NCBI RefSeq assembly: GCF_001500025.1
Contig: NZ_LQIW01000005.1
Coordinates: forward strand, 62,001 to 126,000
Source of the DNA: Mycobacterium sp. IS-1590
GTDB taxonomy: Bacteria > Actinomycetota > Actinomycetes > Mycobacteriales > Mycobacteriaceae
DNA: 64,000 bases
Direction: 5' to 3'
Below are positions 52,358-61,528 of the stretch, one piece after another. Below the pieces are notes generated by a model, which saw nothing but the letters and a program-made list of their open reading frames with translations, was not told where the DNA came from and made no database searches. Both the position numbers and the translations under genes were made by a program. How positions within the stretch are numbered: the stretch's first letter is position 1; each line of letters opens with the position of its first letter.

Positions 52358-52358
52358 C

Positions 52359-52760
52359 TCACAGTTCGTCGACCCAAAGCTGTTCGGTCAGATCCTGGAA
52401 GGTGGCCAACGCGACCGGGTCGCTGCCGCGCCGCAGGGCCGATTTGCTCATCCTGGCCCGAAGAATCGACCCGTCGCGGTGCAGCAGTTCGACGACCAGC
52501 TCCTCGTGCGCGCGCATCACCGACACCGCGGACTCATCGGCGGGCAAAGTGTGGAAGATCTGATGGAAATGCAGTTCGCGGAGCGCGTCGGCGGAATATC
52601 CCACCATGTCCGCGAACGCCTCGTTGGCGAACACGATCGCACCGTCTTCTGCAATCGCCAACACCGGCACCGGCAGCCGGTCGAGCACCACCAAGGCCGG
52701 TAACTCCCCGAGAACAGCCGTCGGTGATTTCGCAACCTGACCGTCTCGTCGTCGCTCCAC
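52359..52760 (-). CDS. single-PAS-domain protein
   Basis: A 133-aa protein consisting almost only of a PAS fold: PVPVLAIAEDGAIVFANEAFADMVGYSADALRELHFHQIFHTL, then LLHRDGSILRARMSKSAL and FQDLTEQ. There is no output domain, so it would sense or bind a partner. GTG 52760 opens the frame. It is convergent with the TetR gene and may feed the adjacent signalling locus (inference). Confidence 0.82.
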   Translation of the reverse strand: MERRRDGQVAKSPTAVLGELPALVVLDRLPVPVLAIAEDGAIVFANEAFADMVGYSADALRELHFHQIFHTLPADESAVSVMRAHEELVVELLHRDGSILRARMSKSALRRGSDPVALATFQDLTEQLWVDEL

Positions 52761-52842
52761 GGATCAATTATGCCGCCGCCCCGGCGTCCTCGTTCCACTA
52801 TTCAGGCCGCTGCGCACATCGCTCAACGCCCCCGAACGGGCC

Positions 52843-52867
52843 ACATAGTCAACTAGGTTTACTGTGT
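52843..52867. promoter_or_regulatory. imperfect 25-bp inverted repeat upstream of FadE pair
   Basis: ACATAGT and ACTGTGT flank a central AACTAGGTT; 9 of 12 base pairs are complementary. It lies 28 bp upstream of ATG 52895, where it could block the promoter. It does not fit the KstR motif (AAC-N2-GTT), because the central spacer is 3 nt. Confidence 0.4.
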
Positions 52868-52894
52868 AGGGCGGCAAGAGACAGGGGATCGACG

Positions 52895-54133
52895 ATGGAC
52901 CTGAAGTGGTCACCGGCCGACACGGCGTTTCAGGACGAGGTGCGAAGCTTTCTCGACGAGAAGCTGACGCCGGAGCTTCGCCGCGCGGGTCGCCTCATGA
53001 CCAGCGTGTACGCCGACCACGACGCGAGCATGGAATGGCAGCAGATCCTGCACGAGCGGGGTTGGGCCGCACCGGCCTGGCCGGTCGAGTACGGCGGTTG
53101 CGATTGGAGCCTGACCCAGCACTACATATTCAGCCGGGAGTCGACGCTCGCGGGTGCACCGTCGCTGTCCCCGATGGGGATCCGCATGGTCGCCCACGCT
53201 CTGATCAAATTCGGAACCGACGCGCAGAAGGATTTCTTTCTGCCACGCATCCTCACCGGCGAGGTCTTCTTCTGTCAGGGTTACTCCGAACCCGAGGCGG
53301 GATCCGATCTGGCCGCGCTGTCCATGGCGGCGGTCCTCGATGAATCGGCCGGCGACCTCATCTGCACCGGCAGCAAGATCTGGACGACGCACGCCCGCGA
53401 GGCCAATTGGATGTTCGCTCTGGTGCGCACGTCGAGAGGCCAGAAGAAACAGCAGGGCATCACGTTCGTGCTCATCGACATGTCCTCCCCCGGCATCGAG
53501 ATCCGGCCTCTGGTCATGACATCCGGAGAAGAGGTACAGAACCAGGTCTTCTTCGACGAGGTGCGGGTGCCCACGACCAACGTGCTCGGCGAGATCGACG
53601 ACGGGTGGACCGTCGCCAAGTACCTGCTGGAGTTCGAACGCGGCGGCGGGGCGTCGTCACCGGCGCTGCAGGTGATGGCGCAGGAGATCGCCACCGTCGC
53701 GGCCACTGAGCCGGGACCCGGCGGGGGCCGCCTGATCGACGACCCGGGCTTCGCCCGCAAGCTGGCCGACGCACGGATCCGCACCGAGGTGCTCGAGATC
53801 CTCGAGTACCGGGTGTTGGCGACGGTGGCCGAGGGTAAGAACCCCGGTGCCGCTTCGTCGATGCTCAAGGTGCTCGCGACCGAGTTGAGCCAGGCGATCA
53901 CCGAACTCGCCATGGAAGCGGCCGGGCCGCGGGGCCGCGTCTACCAGCCGCACGCCACCTGCCCCGGCGGACCGATAGCCGAGTTCGAACCGCCGTCGGA
54001 CGGATATCTCAGCGGTGAACCCTGGCAGGCGGTCGCACCGTTGCGCTACTTCAACGACCGGGCCGGCTCGATTTACGCCGGCAGCAACGAGATTCAGCGC
54101 AACATCCTGGCCAAAGCGGCGCTGGGACTCTGA
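52895..54133 (+). CDS. acyl-CoA dehydrogenase, PimC-like large subunit
   Basis: A 412-aa FAD enzyme: DLKWSPADTAFQDEVRSFLDEKL, CQGYSEPEAGSDLAALSMAA, KIWTTHAREANWMF, YFNDRAGSIYAGSNEIQRNILAK with the base Glu. Its pairing with the next gene mirrors the pimeloyl-CoA dehydrogenase large/small subunit pair of aliphatic and aromatic degraders. ATG 52895 was chosen because the DLKWSP start is family-typical; the upstream frame is non-coding. Confidence 0.9.
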   Translation: MDLKWSPADTAFQDEVRSFLDEKLTPELRRAGRLMTSVYADHDASMEWQQILHERGWAAPAWPVEYGGCDWSLTQHYIFSRESTLAGAPSLSPMGIRMVAHALIKFGTDAQKDFFLPRILTGEVFFCQGYSEPEAGSDLAALSMAAVLDESAGDLICTGSKIWTTHAREANWMFALVRTSRGQKKQQGITFVLIDMSSPGIEIRPLVMTSGEEVQNQVFFDEVRVPTTNVLGEIDDGWTVAKYLLEFERGGGASSPALQVMAQEIATVAATEPGPGGGRLIDDPGFARKLADARIRTEVLEILEYRVLATVAEGKNPGAASSMLKVLATELSQAITELAMEAAGPRGRVYQPHATCPGGPIAEFEPPSDGYLSGEPWQAVAPLRYFNDRAGSIYAGSNEIQRNILAKAALGL

Positions 54134-54144
54134 GGGGGTTTGAT

Positions 54145-55269
54145 ATGGACTTCAACCTGAGCAAGGAACAAGAGCTGCTGCGCGACGGCTTGAACAAATT
54201 CTTGTCGAGTCGATACGAGCTCGAGAGCAGCCGCGCGGCGGCGAAGTCGGGTGCCGGTTGGCAGCCCGACATCTGGTCCGGGTTCGCCAACGAGCTCGGA
54301 ATCCTCGGTGCCGCGTTGCCCGAGGACCTCGGCGGAATCGGCGGCGGGCCGGTCGAAGTGATGGTCATCGCCGAGGCACTCGGGCATGCGTTGGTCGTCG
54401 AGCCGTACGTCGACACCGTTGTCGTCTCCGGTGGCCTGCTGCGGCGTGCCGGCGGCGGACCGGCCTCGGCGCTGCTCGAACGGATCGTCGAGGGAACGGC
54501 CATCGTCGCGCTCGCGGCGAACGAGTCGGCGTCCGGCCACAATTGGGCGGACGTGACGACCAGCGCCGAGCGCGACGGTGACGAATGGGTGCTGCGCGGG
54601 TCCAAAATCGTCGTCACGAGCGCACCTCTGGCCACCCACCTTCTGATCACCGCGCGCACCACCAACGGGATCTCGCTGTTCCTCGTCGATCTCGAGTCGG
54701 CGGGAGACGCTGTCGAGGCTCACCACTACCGCACCATCGACGACCGCAGGGCATCCGACGTCACGTTCGACGGCCTTCGGCTTCCGGCCGACGCGCTGCT
54801 CGGCGACGAGGGCGCGGCGTGGCCGTCGCTGGCTCAGGCACGCGATGAAGGTGCGACCGCGGTCTGCGCCGAGGCGGTCGGGTGCATGCGGAAGGTGTTG
54901 GCCGACACCGTCGAATACGCCAAACAACGTCAGCAGTTCGGCCAGCCGATCGGCAGTTTTCAGGTGCTGGCGCACCGCATGGTCGACATGTACATGGAGG
55001 TCGAGCAGGCGGTGTCCGCCGCGTACTTGGCGGTCCTGCACCTCGAGTCCGAACCGGATGTGCGGGCCCGAGCGGTTTCGGCCGCCAAGGTCACCGTCGG
55101 TCGGGCCGCGCGGTTCATCGGACAGCAGTCCGTTCAATTGCACGGCGGTATGGGCATGACCGAGGAACTCGCGATCGGCCACTATTTCAAGCGGCTGACA
55201 GCGCTTCAGTACGAGTTCGGCACCACCGATTTCCACGTCACCCGGTACGCGGAGCTGACCAGGATCTGA
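54145..55269 (+). CDS. acyl-CoA dehydrogenase, PimD-like small subunit
   Basis: A 374-aa acyl-CoA dehydrogenase fold: MDFNLSKEQELLRDGLNKFLSSRY, LPEDLGGIGGGPVEVMVIAEALGHALVVEPYVDTVV, QRQQFGQPIGSFQVLAHRMVDMYME, QLHGGMGMTEELAIGHYFKRLT. The C-terminal base position reads FGTTDFHV without the usual Glu, as in PimD-type partner subunits. It starts 11 nt after the large subunit. Together they probably oxidise a dicarboxylyl- or branched acyl-CoA. Confidence 0.89.
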   Translation: MDFNLSKEQELLRDGLNKFLSSRYELESSRAAAKSGAGWQPDIWSGFANELGILGAALPEDLGGIGGGPVEVMVIAEALGHALVVEPYVDTVVVSGGLLRRAGGGPASALLERIVEGTAIVALAANESASGHNWADVTTSAERDGDEWVLRGSKIVVTSAPLATHLLITARTTNGISLFLVDLESAGDAVEAHHYRTIDDRRASDVTFDGLRLPADALLGDEGAAWPSLAQARDEGATAVCAEAVGCMRKVLADTVEYAKQRQQFGQPIGSFQVLAHRMVDMYMEVEQAVSAAYLAVLHLESEPDVRARAVSAAKVTVGRAARFIGQQSVQLHGGMGMTEELAIGHYFKRLTALQYEFGTTDFHVTRYAELTRI

Positions 55270-55284
55270 CCCCTGCGAGGGCAT

Positions 55285-55301
55285 GAGGACCATTGGCCCT
55301 G
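55285..55301. promoter_or_regulatory. possible DosR box upstream of universal stress protein
   Basis: GAGGACCATTGGCCCTG resembles the GGGACC-N3-GGCCC form of the DosR dormancy box, with one mismatch in the first arm. It is 66 bp upstream of the Usp start, and several mycobacterial usp genes belong to the DosR regulon (family knowledge). Confidence 0.4.
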
Positions 55302-55366
55302 TCCACACGGACCGCCGACCGCCTAACGTGGACTCGGTAACCGCCAAGGTGGCGAAGGGAGAGATC

Positions 55367-56242
55367 ATGGCTGCCGGTCCGAGCGGAATTCTTGTTGGTG
55401 CCGACGGATCACCGGACTCGGAGGCAGCCATCAGGTGGGCCGCCCACGAAGCCCTGTTGCGGGACGAACCGGTCCGGTTGCTCCATGCGATCACCCCTGT
55501 TGTCGTGACATGGCCGGTCGCGTATCTGGAAGCCAGCTACATCGAGTCGATGGAATCCAACGGCCGCGACATCCTCGACTCGGCGCAGAAAACCGTGCAG
55601 GCCGCCGCGGGCGACAAGGAGCCGCCGGCCGTCGAAACACAGATCATGAACGCCGCCGCGCCCGCGGCGCTCGTCACCGCCTCGCGCGATGCGTACATGA
55701 CCGTGTCCGGGTCGCGGGGCCTCGGTGTACTCGGCCGGGTCTTCCTCGGTTCGGTCAGCAGTGGTCTGCTGCACCACGGAAAGGGTCCCATCGCGATCGT
55801 GCGCACCGACGACGCTGCTGCCGTCGACACCAGCGCCCCCGTCCTCGTCGGCATCGACGGCTCGCCTGCGTCCGAAGAAGCCACCGAGTTGGCGTTCGAC
55901 GAGGCCTCGAGGCGGAACGTGGGACTGATCGCGCTGCACGCGTGGAGCGATGCCTCATTCCCTGCCATCGGAAGCGACTGGGAACGCTACGAGGACGGCG
56001 GAGAGCGCATCCTCGCCGAGCGGCTCGCCGGTTGGCAGGAACGGTACCCGGATGTGCAGGTGCAGCGCCGTATCGTCAGTGACGACCCCGCACGACGGCT
56101 GGTCGAGGCGTCCGGCGATGCCCAGCTCGTCGTTGTCGGCAGCCGGGGCCGGGGCGGGTTCTCGAGCCTTGTGCTCGGCTCGGTCGCGGCGAAGGTGGCG
56201 CAGGCGGCGAAGGCGCCGGTGATCGTCGTCCGGCCGCGGTGA
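55367..56242 (+). CDS. tandem universal stress protein
   Basis: A 291-aa protein with two Usp domains (about 7-148 and 156-291). Each has the ATP-binding G-x2-G-x9-G(S) motif: GSRGLGVLGRVFLGSVSSG and GSRGRGGFSSLVLGSVAAK. Such proteins act in hypoxia or starvation responses. ATG 55367 follows AAGGGAGA; the longer frame to 55283 would run through the putative DosR box. Confidence 0.91.
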   Translation: MAAGPSGILVGADGSPDSEAAIRWAAHEALLRDEPVRLLHAITPVVVTWPVAYLEASYIESMESNGRDILDSAQKTVQAAAGDKEPPAVETQIMNAAAPAALVTASRDAYMTVSGSRGLGVLGRVFLGSVSSGLLHHGKGPIAIVRTDDAAAVDTSAPVLVGIDGSPASEEATELAFDEASRRNVGLIALHAWSDASFPAIGSDWERYEDGGERILAERLAGWQERYPDVQVQRRIVSDDPARRLVEASGDAQLVVVGSRGRGGFSSLVLGSVAAKVAQAAKAPVIVVRPR

Positions 56243-56243
56243 A

Positions 56244-56891
56244 CTAGCCCGCGGTGGCAGCCGCGTCGAGTTGAAGCTGCACGTAGGCGGTGACGACCTC
56301 GGTCAACGCCCGCAGCTCACGACCGACGTCGACTGGTTCCTCGACCGCCATCTTGGCCACCATCGCTCCCATCAGCGTGGTCCAGATCAGGTTGCCCACC
56401 GCGTCGGCGTGTCTGCGGTCAAGACCCTCGGCGACGAAACGGCCGAGCCGGGTCAGTGTCGAGAACAGCTCCGCCAGGTGACGCTGCTGGGCATCGGCGC
56501 GCCCGGTCCGGGTGGCGATCAAGATTTCCAGCGCCGCAATGGATGTCGGGCTCAGGAAGGCGTCGGCAACGGCGTTGATCACCAGTTCGGTGCGCGCGCG
56601 TCCGTGGTGCTCCCCCAGCGCGGCCTGCACGTCGTGCAGGCAGGCCACCAGTTGCCCGAAGCCTTCGTCGACGACGGCCATCAACAACCCGTCCCGGTCA
56701 CCGAAGTGGTACTGGACGACCCCCCACGTCACGCCCGCGCGTTCGGTGATGTGTTTGGCGCTCGCCGCGGCGAACCCCTCTTCGAGGACGCAGCGCACCG
56801 TCTCGTCGATGACCATCGCGCGAGTCCGGTCCGCGCGCACCTGCTTTCCGTTGGGAGGGCGGCGCGGCGCGACACTGACGGTCGGAGGCAT
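56244..56891 (-). CDS. TetR-family regulator
   Basis: A 215-aa protein: HTH AASAKHITERAGVTWGVVQYHFGDRDGLLMAVVDEG at about 40-75, and a C-terminal TetR_C-like domain (LIATRTGRADAQQRHLAELF). ATG 56891 has AGAGG upstream and lies 2 nt after the DapB-like stop; the longer frame is a shadow of that gene. It is the third gene of the Rieske-reductase-TetR operon and probably regulates it. Confidence 0.88.
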   Translation of the reverse strand: MPPTVSVAPRRPPNGKQVRADRTRAMVIDETVRCVLEEGFAAASAKHITERAGVTWGVVQYHFGDRDGLLMAVVDEGFGQLVACLHDVQAALGEHHGRARTELVINAVADAFLSPTSIAALEILIATRTGRADAQQRHLAELFSTLTRLGRFVAEGLDRRHADAVGNLIWTTLMGAMVAKMAVEEPVDVGRELRALTEVVTAYVQLQLDAAATAG

Positions 56892-56893
56892 TA

Positions 56894-57985
56894 CTACCTC
56901 TTGAAGCGGCCGGCGAAGCCGCGCAGCGGCAGGTCGGCGCTGGTGATCAACCCCGGCGGCGCGGCCACCACCGACCGGATCGCGTGCAGCGCAGGCATTC
57001 CCGTGACCGTCATCCCGATGGAGGCGAAGGCCTCGGGATTCGACAGGTCCACGCCGGGCTTCGGAAAGATCATGTGCTTGTTGTACACGCACGGGTCACC
57101 CTTGATCTGGGTGATGTAACAGCCTTTGATGTCCCAGTGCGGATCGGTGTGCGGTGTCATCTGCCATTCCAGATGTGTCTCCACCCGCGGGACGCCATCG
57201 ACCATGCCCTGGTACTTGATGTAGTTTCCGCCCAGTGAGCCCTTCGGCAGCTGATACCAGCCGAGGTCCACATCCTTTGTGCAGGCGCCCAATTCGTAGC
57301 TGAACTTGACCTCGTCGAGCTTCAGATCGAAGCAGTCGGCCATCATCAACACGCTGTCGGCGAACACCCGGGTGTACTTCTCCAGTTTGCCCGGAATCTC
57401 GGGATCGTCGACGGGCTGGCCGTAGCCGACCTCGATCCAGGTGTCCTTCGAGTGATGGCACGACACATCGACGGACTCGATCGTGGTGACGTTCTCGATT
57501 TCGGCGACGTCGGCCGAACACACCACGCCCAGAATCTGGTTGAGGCCGGGGTTCATGCCGGTGCCGTAGAACGTGGAACCACCTTTGCGACACGCTTCCT
57601 CGAGGAGCTGGGAGACGGGCTTACCAGAGGCATGCGGATGGTTGGTGTCGCGGTGCCAGCCGGTGATCCAGTCGGCCGTGGTGACGATGTTGATGCCCGC
57701 CTCGAGGACCTGGACGTAGAGGTCCTCATCGGGGAACACGCCGTGGAACGTCAGGACATCGGGTTCGGCGGCGACGATCTCCTTGATGGTGCCGGTCGCA
57801 CGGACTCCGACCGGGCCGATGCCGACGATCTCACCGGCATCCCGGCCGACCTTTTCCGGTGTGTAGCAATGCAATCCGACGAGTTCGAGGTCCGGATGCT
57901 CCCCGATTCGCTTGATCATCTCGGTCCCGAGGTTTCCGGTGGCAACCTGGAAGACACGTGTCGGGCGGGCGGGGTGTGCGGTCAT
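56894..57985 (-). CDS. DapB-like NAD(P)-dependent dehydrogenase
   Basis: A 363-aa Rossmann protein with N-terminal VFQVATGNLGTEMIKRI and HPDLELVGLHCYTPEKVGRDAG, resembling dihydrodipicolinate reductase-like and 2,4-diaminopentanoate dehydrogenase-like families. The middle segment (STFYGTGMNPGLNQILGVV) is also typical of this group. ATG 57985 overlaps the Rieske stop by 4 nt. It is more likely to act on a catabolic keto or imine intermediate than in lysine biosynthesis. Confidence 0.82.
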   Translation of the reverse strand: MTAHPARPTRVFQVATGNLGTEMIKRIGEHPDLELVGLHCYTPEKVGRDAGEIVGIGPVGVRATGTIKEIVAAEPDVLTFHGVFPDEDLYVQVLEAGINIVTTADWITGWHRDTNHPHASGKPVSQLLEEACRKGGSTFYGTGMNPGLNQILGVVCSADVAEIENVTTIESVDVSCHHSKDTWIEVGYGQPVDDPEIPGKLEKYTRVFADSVLMMADCFDLKLDEVKFSYELGACTKDVDLGWYQLPKGSLGGNYIKYQGMVDGVPRVETHLEWQMTPHTDPHWDIKGCYITQIKGDPCVYNKHMIFPKPGVDLSNPEAFASIGMTVTGMPALHAIRSVVAAPPGLITSADLPLRGFAGRFKR

Positions 57986-59031
57986 CGGGTCCGACCTTTC
58001 TCAGACGACGTTGTGGCGCGGGATGTTTCGAGGTCTGCGGCATTGCCACCGCGGCCGTCGGGATAGAACTGGGTCGCCCACTTGCGTAACGCGGTGAAAC
58101 CCTCGTACTCGGCCGTCGCCAGCGCGGGCGGGTCGGAATAGCGCTGGTGCGACCAGATGTCCACGTCCTGGGTGAACTGGCGGATGACTTCGGCGCCGAA
58201 CTCGGTGGCCTTGGCCTCGGCCCGTTGGTCGTCGCGGCCGGGCGTGCGGCCGATGTAGACCATGAACCGGACATCCGACGTTCGGTCGTCCACCGGGGTG
58301 ATCGCCGAGATCGTCCGGTTGTCCACCATGCCCCAACTCTTCGTCACCGCGATGCCGAGCCCCCCGTTGATGGCTTCCACACCGCTTCGGACGTCCTCGA
58401 TCGACTGGGTCTCGTCGCCTTCGAAGGTGATGGTGAAATCGACATACGACCATGGCTCGGCGAAGTCGTGGCGGGTGAAGACCGGGACGATCGGTGTCTT
58501 GTGCACGAACTTGAAATGAGCGAAATCGACGCCGTTCTCCAGAACGTACTGAGGATGCAGTTCCAGGCCCTCGCGGAACAGGGTCATCGGCGGGTAATAG
58601 TCGGCGGCGGTGCGGGTGTCGCCGAAGCTGCCGAAGATGTCCGGCGCCTCGAAATGAGGTGCGCGTCCGTCGATGTCGTGCCAGATGTAGATCGAGTCGT
58701 TCCGTTCGGCGACGGGGTAACTGCGGATCCGTCGGCCACGGTTCGGCCGGTCCTGGTACGGGATACAGACGTTGCGGCCGTCGGAGTTCCACTGCCAGCC
58801 GTGGAACGGGCACTCGATCACATCGCCCTCGACGTGTCCGCCGTAGCCCAGATGGGCGCCGAGGTGCTCACAGTAAGCGTCCATCACCACCGCCTGGCCG
58901 GACGACGTTCGCCACGCGATCATCTCGCGGTCGAAGTACTTCATCCGCCGGACGTCGCCGGGCTTGAGTTCTGCCGACCACGCGACCTGGAACCATCCGG
59001 TCGGCTTCATCGACAGGGGTGGCTTGGCCAT
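57982..59031 (-). CDS. Rieske [2Fe-2S] oxygenase, KshA-like, second copy
   Basis: A 349-aa oxygenase component: Rieske ligands C54-x-H56 and C74-x2-H77 (CEH, CPFH), and the iron site ENGVDFAHFKFVH. It aligns along its length with the Rieske protein at 132 (same GWF/WSAEL start, HGW segment and LRKWATQFY end), so they are paralogues with different substrates. ATG 59031 follows GAGAGGAC. It heads the operon with the DapB-like and TetR genes. No reductase gene is nearby. Confidence 0.9.
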   Translation of the reverse strand: MAKPPLSMKPTGWFQVAWSAELKPGDVRRMKYFDREMIAWRTSSGQAVVMDAYCEHLGAHLGYGGHVEGDVIECPFHGWQWNSDGRNVCIPYQDRPNRGRRIRSYPVAERNDSIYIWHDIDGRAPHFEAPDIFGSFGDTRTAADYYPPMTLFREGLELHPQYVLENGVDFAHFKFVHKTPIVPVFTRHDFAEPWSYVDFTITFEGDETQSIEDVRSGVEAINGGLGIAVTKSWGMVDNRTISAITPVDDRTSDVRFMVYIGRTPGRDDQRAEAKATEFGAEVIRQFTQDVDIWSHQRYSDPPALATAEYEGFTALRKWATQFYPDGRGGNAADLETSRATTSSEKGRTR

Positions 59032-59149
59032 CGACGTCCTCTCGGGCTGCGCTGCCACTGGGTCTCGGTCCGACAAATGATAGAGCACTCAATGTAAAAA
59101 TGGCCAGGGTGCTCTGGCCGGTGCGCACGCGTCACCGCAGAATGGCCAG

Positions 59150-60064
59150 GTGACCAACCGAATCCAGGAGCTTCTCGGCGTCGACTACCCCGTCGTGCAG
59201 GCGCCCATGACCTACATCGCGCGCGCCGAACTCGCCGCGGCGGTCTCCGAGGCCGGTGGCCTGGGCATGATCGAGACGTTGACCGAAGACGGCCGCGCCG
59301 ACCTGTACCGGGTGCGCGACCTCACCGACAAGCCGGTCGCCGCCAACCTGATGATCCAGGGCTGGAAGGCCGACCCCTCGATCGTCGACACCTTGACGAC
59401 GGCCGGGGTGAGGCACGTCTTCACGTCGGCAGGTGATCCCGCCTTGTTCACCGCACGCCTGCACGACGTCGGCATGACGGTCGTGCACGTCGTCGGATCC
59501 CTGAGGGGCGCACGCAAGGCGGCCGATGCCGGCGTCGACGCGTTGGTGGTCGAGGGCGTCGAAGGCGGCGGGTTCAAATCGCTGCTGGGCGCCTCGACGA
59601 TGGTGTTGCTTCCGTTGGTCGCCGAGAGCGTCGACCTGCCGATCATCGCGGCGGGTGGCATGTGCGACGCCCGGTCGGCGGCCGCGGCGCTGGTCCTCGG
59701 GGCCGAGGGCGTCCAGATGGGGACGCGGATGCTGGCCAGCCTCGAGTCGGCCGTGCACGCGAATTTCAAGGACGCGATCGTGACGGCCGACGACTCCGGC
59801 ACCGTGCTTCTCGACGTCCCCGGCAACCCGACGATGCGCGTCCTGCGCACCGGGCTGGCCGCGCGGGTCGCGGCTCACGACCCGGGCGCACGCCTGCTGG
59901 GCAAGATCACCGAGTTGTACTTCGACGGCGATATGAACGCCAGTGTGGCCAACACCGGTCAGGTCTCGTCCCGCATCTCCGAGCTGCTGCCGGTCGCCGA
60001 CATCGTGCGGCGCACATGGACCGAGATCGATGCGGCGTTGACCGACGCCAAATCGAGGATGTAG
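59150..60064 (+). CDS. nitronate monooxygenase / FabK-like FMN enzyme
   Basis: A 304-aa FMN TIM barrel: GVDYPVVQAPMTYIARAELAAAVSEAGGLGMIE at the start, GVDALVVEGVEGGGF, PIIAAGGMCDARSAAAALVLGAEGVQMGTRMLAS for phosphate binding. Family members oxidise nitroalkanes or reduce enoyl thioesters; IpdC of the steroid pathway also has this fold. GTG 59150 opens the frame. It is divergent from the Rieske operon with 118 bp between the starts. Confidence 0.86.
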   Translation: MTNRIQELLGVDYPVVQAPMTYIARAELAAAVSEAGGLGMIETLTEDGRADLYRVRDLTDKPVAANLMIQGWKADPSIVDTLTTAGVRHVFTSAGDPALFTARLHDVGMTVVHVVGSLRGARKAADAGVDALVVEGVEGGGFKSLLGASTMVLLPLVAESVDLPIIAAGGMCDARSAAAALVLGAEGVQMGTRMLASLESAVHANFKDAIVTADDSGTVLLDVPGNPTMRVLRTGLAARVAAHDPGARLLGKITELYFDGDMNASVANTGQVSSRISELLPVADIVRRTWTEIDAALTDAKSRM

Positions 60065-60072
60065 CCGGTGGG

Positions 60073-61518
60073 CTAGGCGACGTGTTCGTGGCTGCGCGCC
60101 ATGCGATCCGCTTCCGGACACACCGCGCGTTTGGTGCGCGGCCCACGGGCGCGCTGACGTAGCGCGACCATGGAACCCGAGCGGACGACGCCCAACGGGC
60201 CCGGCCCCGCGAACCGCGCGATACCGGAGGCCCGCAAGGCGACAGCGGCCTTCGCCTGCCGGTAGCCGACACGTATGCCCGCCGCGGCGACGATGAGCAA
60301 GGCGCCGACGCCCGGCAGTGCCATGGCAGCCAGAGCCGTCAGCGATGCCGGCACCAGCACCGCCTCGATGACGTGCTCGAAGATGGACTTCGCACTGGCA
60401 GGCGCGGCGGCGGTGCTCAGCGGAACCGTTCCCGAGACCGACAGCGGCTGGACGGCGCCGCTGGTGGGAACCGAGTTCTGCACCGGACGCGGAGCCATCG
60501 TCCCGAACAGCGAGCCGCTGTCCGCGGGGGCCACGGGATGCGTGGCTTCGCCCGGATGAGGCCCGACCAGGGTCCCGCCGGTCGGGGCGTTCACCTTCCG
60601 GGCGTCCAGGGTGCCGCTTCCACCGATCAACGACTGGGGCGGACCGGCCGAGGCGGGGATGCCCAGCATGGCGTAGAAGTCCGACGGCACCCGGGTGACT
60701 GCACCGGCCACCGTCGTCAGCATGGTCTGCAGCGAGGCGATCGCGTCTCGGACCGGCGTCTTCGATGTCTGCAACGCGGCAAGCGACTCCGACCACGTCA
60801 CCATCGCGCCGTTGATCGTGACGAACGCGTTGGTCAGCGGATCGGCCTTGGCTTCCGGCGTCGCAGGGGCGTCGACCTCAACGGCGGGCGTCGCCCCCGT
60901 CTGCGGGGTCGGCGACGCGGCGTCGTCTGCGGCGGAGTTCGAGCCGGATTGGTTTCCCGAGCCGTCGGCGGGCACCGTCGGCACCGACTCCTCGGCAGCG
61001 GGGTCGGTGTCCGTCGCCAGTTCCTGCGTTCCGGGCGCGGTTCCGTCCTCGGTCGTCTGCGTCTCGACGCCGAGCTCGGTGCCCTGGGACCCGGCGGGCG
61101 TGGTCTTGGCGTCGTCGGCGGGTCCGGCCTCGGACTCGTCCGCGGTCAGCTCGGTGTCCTCCGACTTCGACCCCGTCTTCGCGGTGGTGTCGACGCCGCC
61201 GCGCACGATGGTCGTCGGGCGGTTGAATCCGTTTTGCCGCGAGGGGGAAAGCCGAGAGAAGTCGGGAATGCGAAGCCGGAAGCGCCGGTCGATCTTCGGA
61301 GTGGTGTTGGCCGCGGTGCCGGTGGTCGCGCCCGAAGTCTCCGAACCGTCGGTGCCGGTGGTGGTTCCCTGGCTGGCCCCGGTCGAGCCGCTCGTTCCCG
61401 CGCTACCTGAGTCGTCAGCACTGGCGATGGCGCCACCGGCCCCGAACAGCAATCCGGTAGCGAGTACACACACACCCGCCGTGAGGCGCAAAGGTGACGT
61501 GGGAATGATCGCCTCCAT
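60073..61518 (-). CDS. secreted or membrane-anchored low-complexity protein
   Basis: A 481-aa protein with a signal peptide (LTAGVCVLATGLLFGAGGAIASA, cleavage expected after about residue 33). A long Thr/Ser/Gly/Ala/Pro-rich region (35-230) lacks domain signatures, and a second part (about 230-360) has segments such as FVTINGAMVTWSESLAALQ. A hydrophobic segment near 410-440 (VLVPASLTALAAMALPGVGALLIVAAAG) precedes a basic C-terminus. ATG 61518 is chosen because it begins the signal peptide. The function is unknown; a cell-envelope role is suggested by layout only. Confidence 0.8.
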   Translation of the reverse strand: MEAIIPTSPLRLTAGVCVLATGLLFGAGGAIASADDSGSAGTSGSTGASQGTTTGTDGSETSGATTGTAANTTPKIDRRFRLRIPDFSRLSPSRQNGFNRPTTIVRGGVDTTAKTGSKSEDTELTADESEAGPADDAKTTPAGSQGTELGVETQTTEDGTAPGTQELATDTDPAAEESVPTVPADGSGNQSGSNSAADDAASPTPQTGATPAVEVDAPATPEAKADPLTNAFVTINGAMVTWSESLAALQTSKTPVRDAIASLQTMLTTVAGAVTRVPSDFYAMLGIPASAGPPQSLIGGSGTLDARKVNAPTGGTLVGPHPGEATHPVAPADSGSLFGTMAPRPVQNSVPTSGAVQPLSVSGTVPLSTAAAPASAKSIFEHVIEAVLVPASLTALAAMALPGVGALLIVAAAGIRVGYRQAKAAVALRASGIARFAGPGPLGVVRSGSMVALRQRARGPRTKRAVCPEADRMARSHEHVA

Positions 61519-61528
61519 TCGAAAAGAG

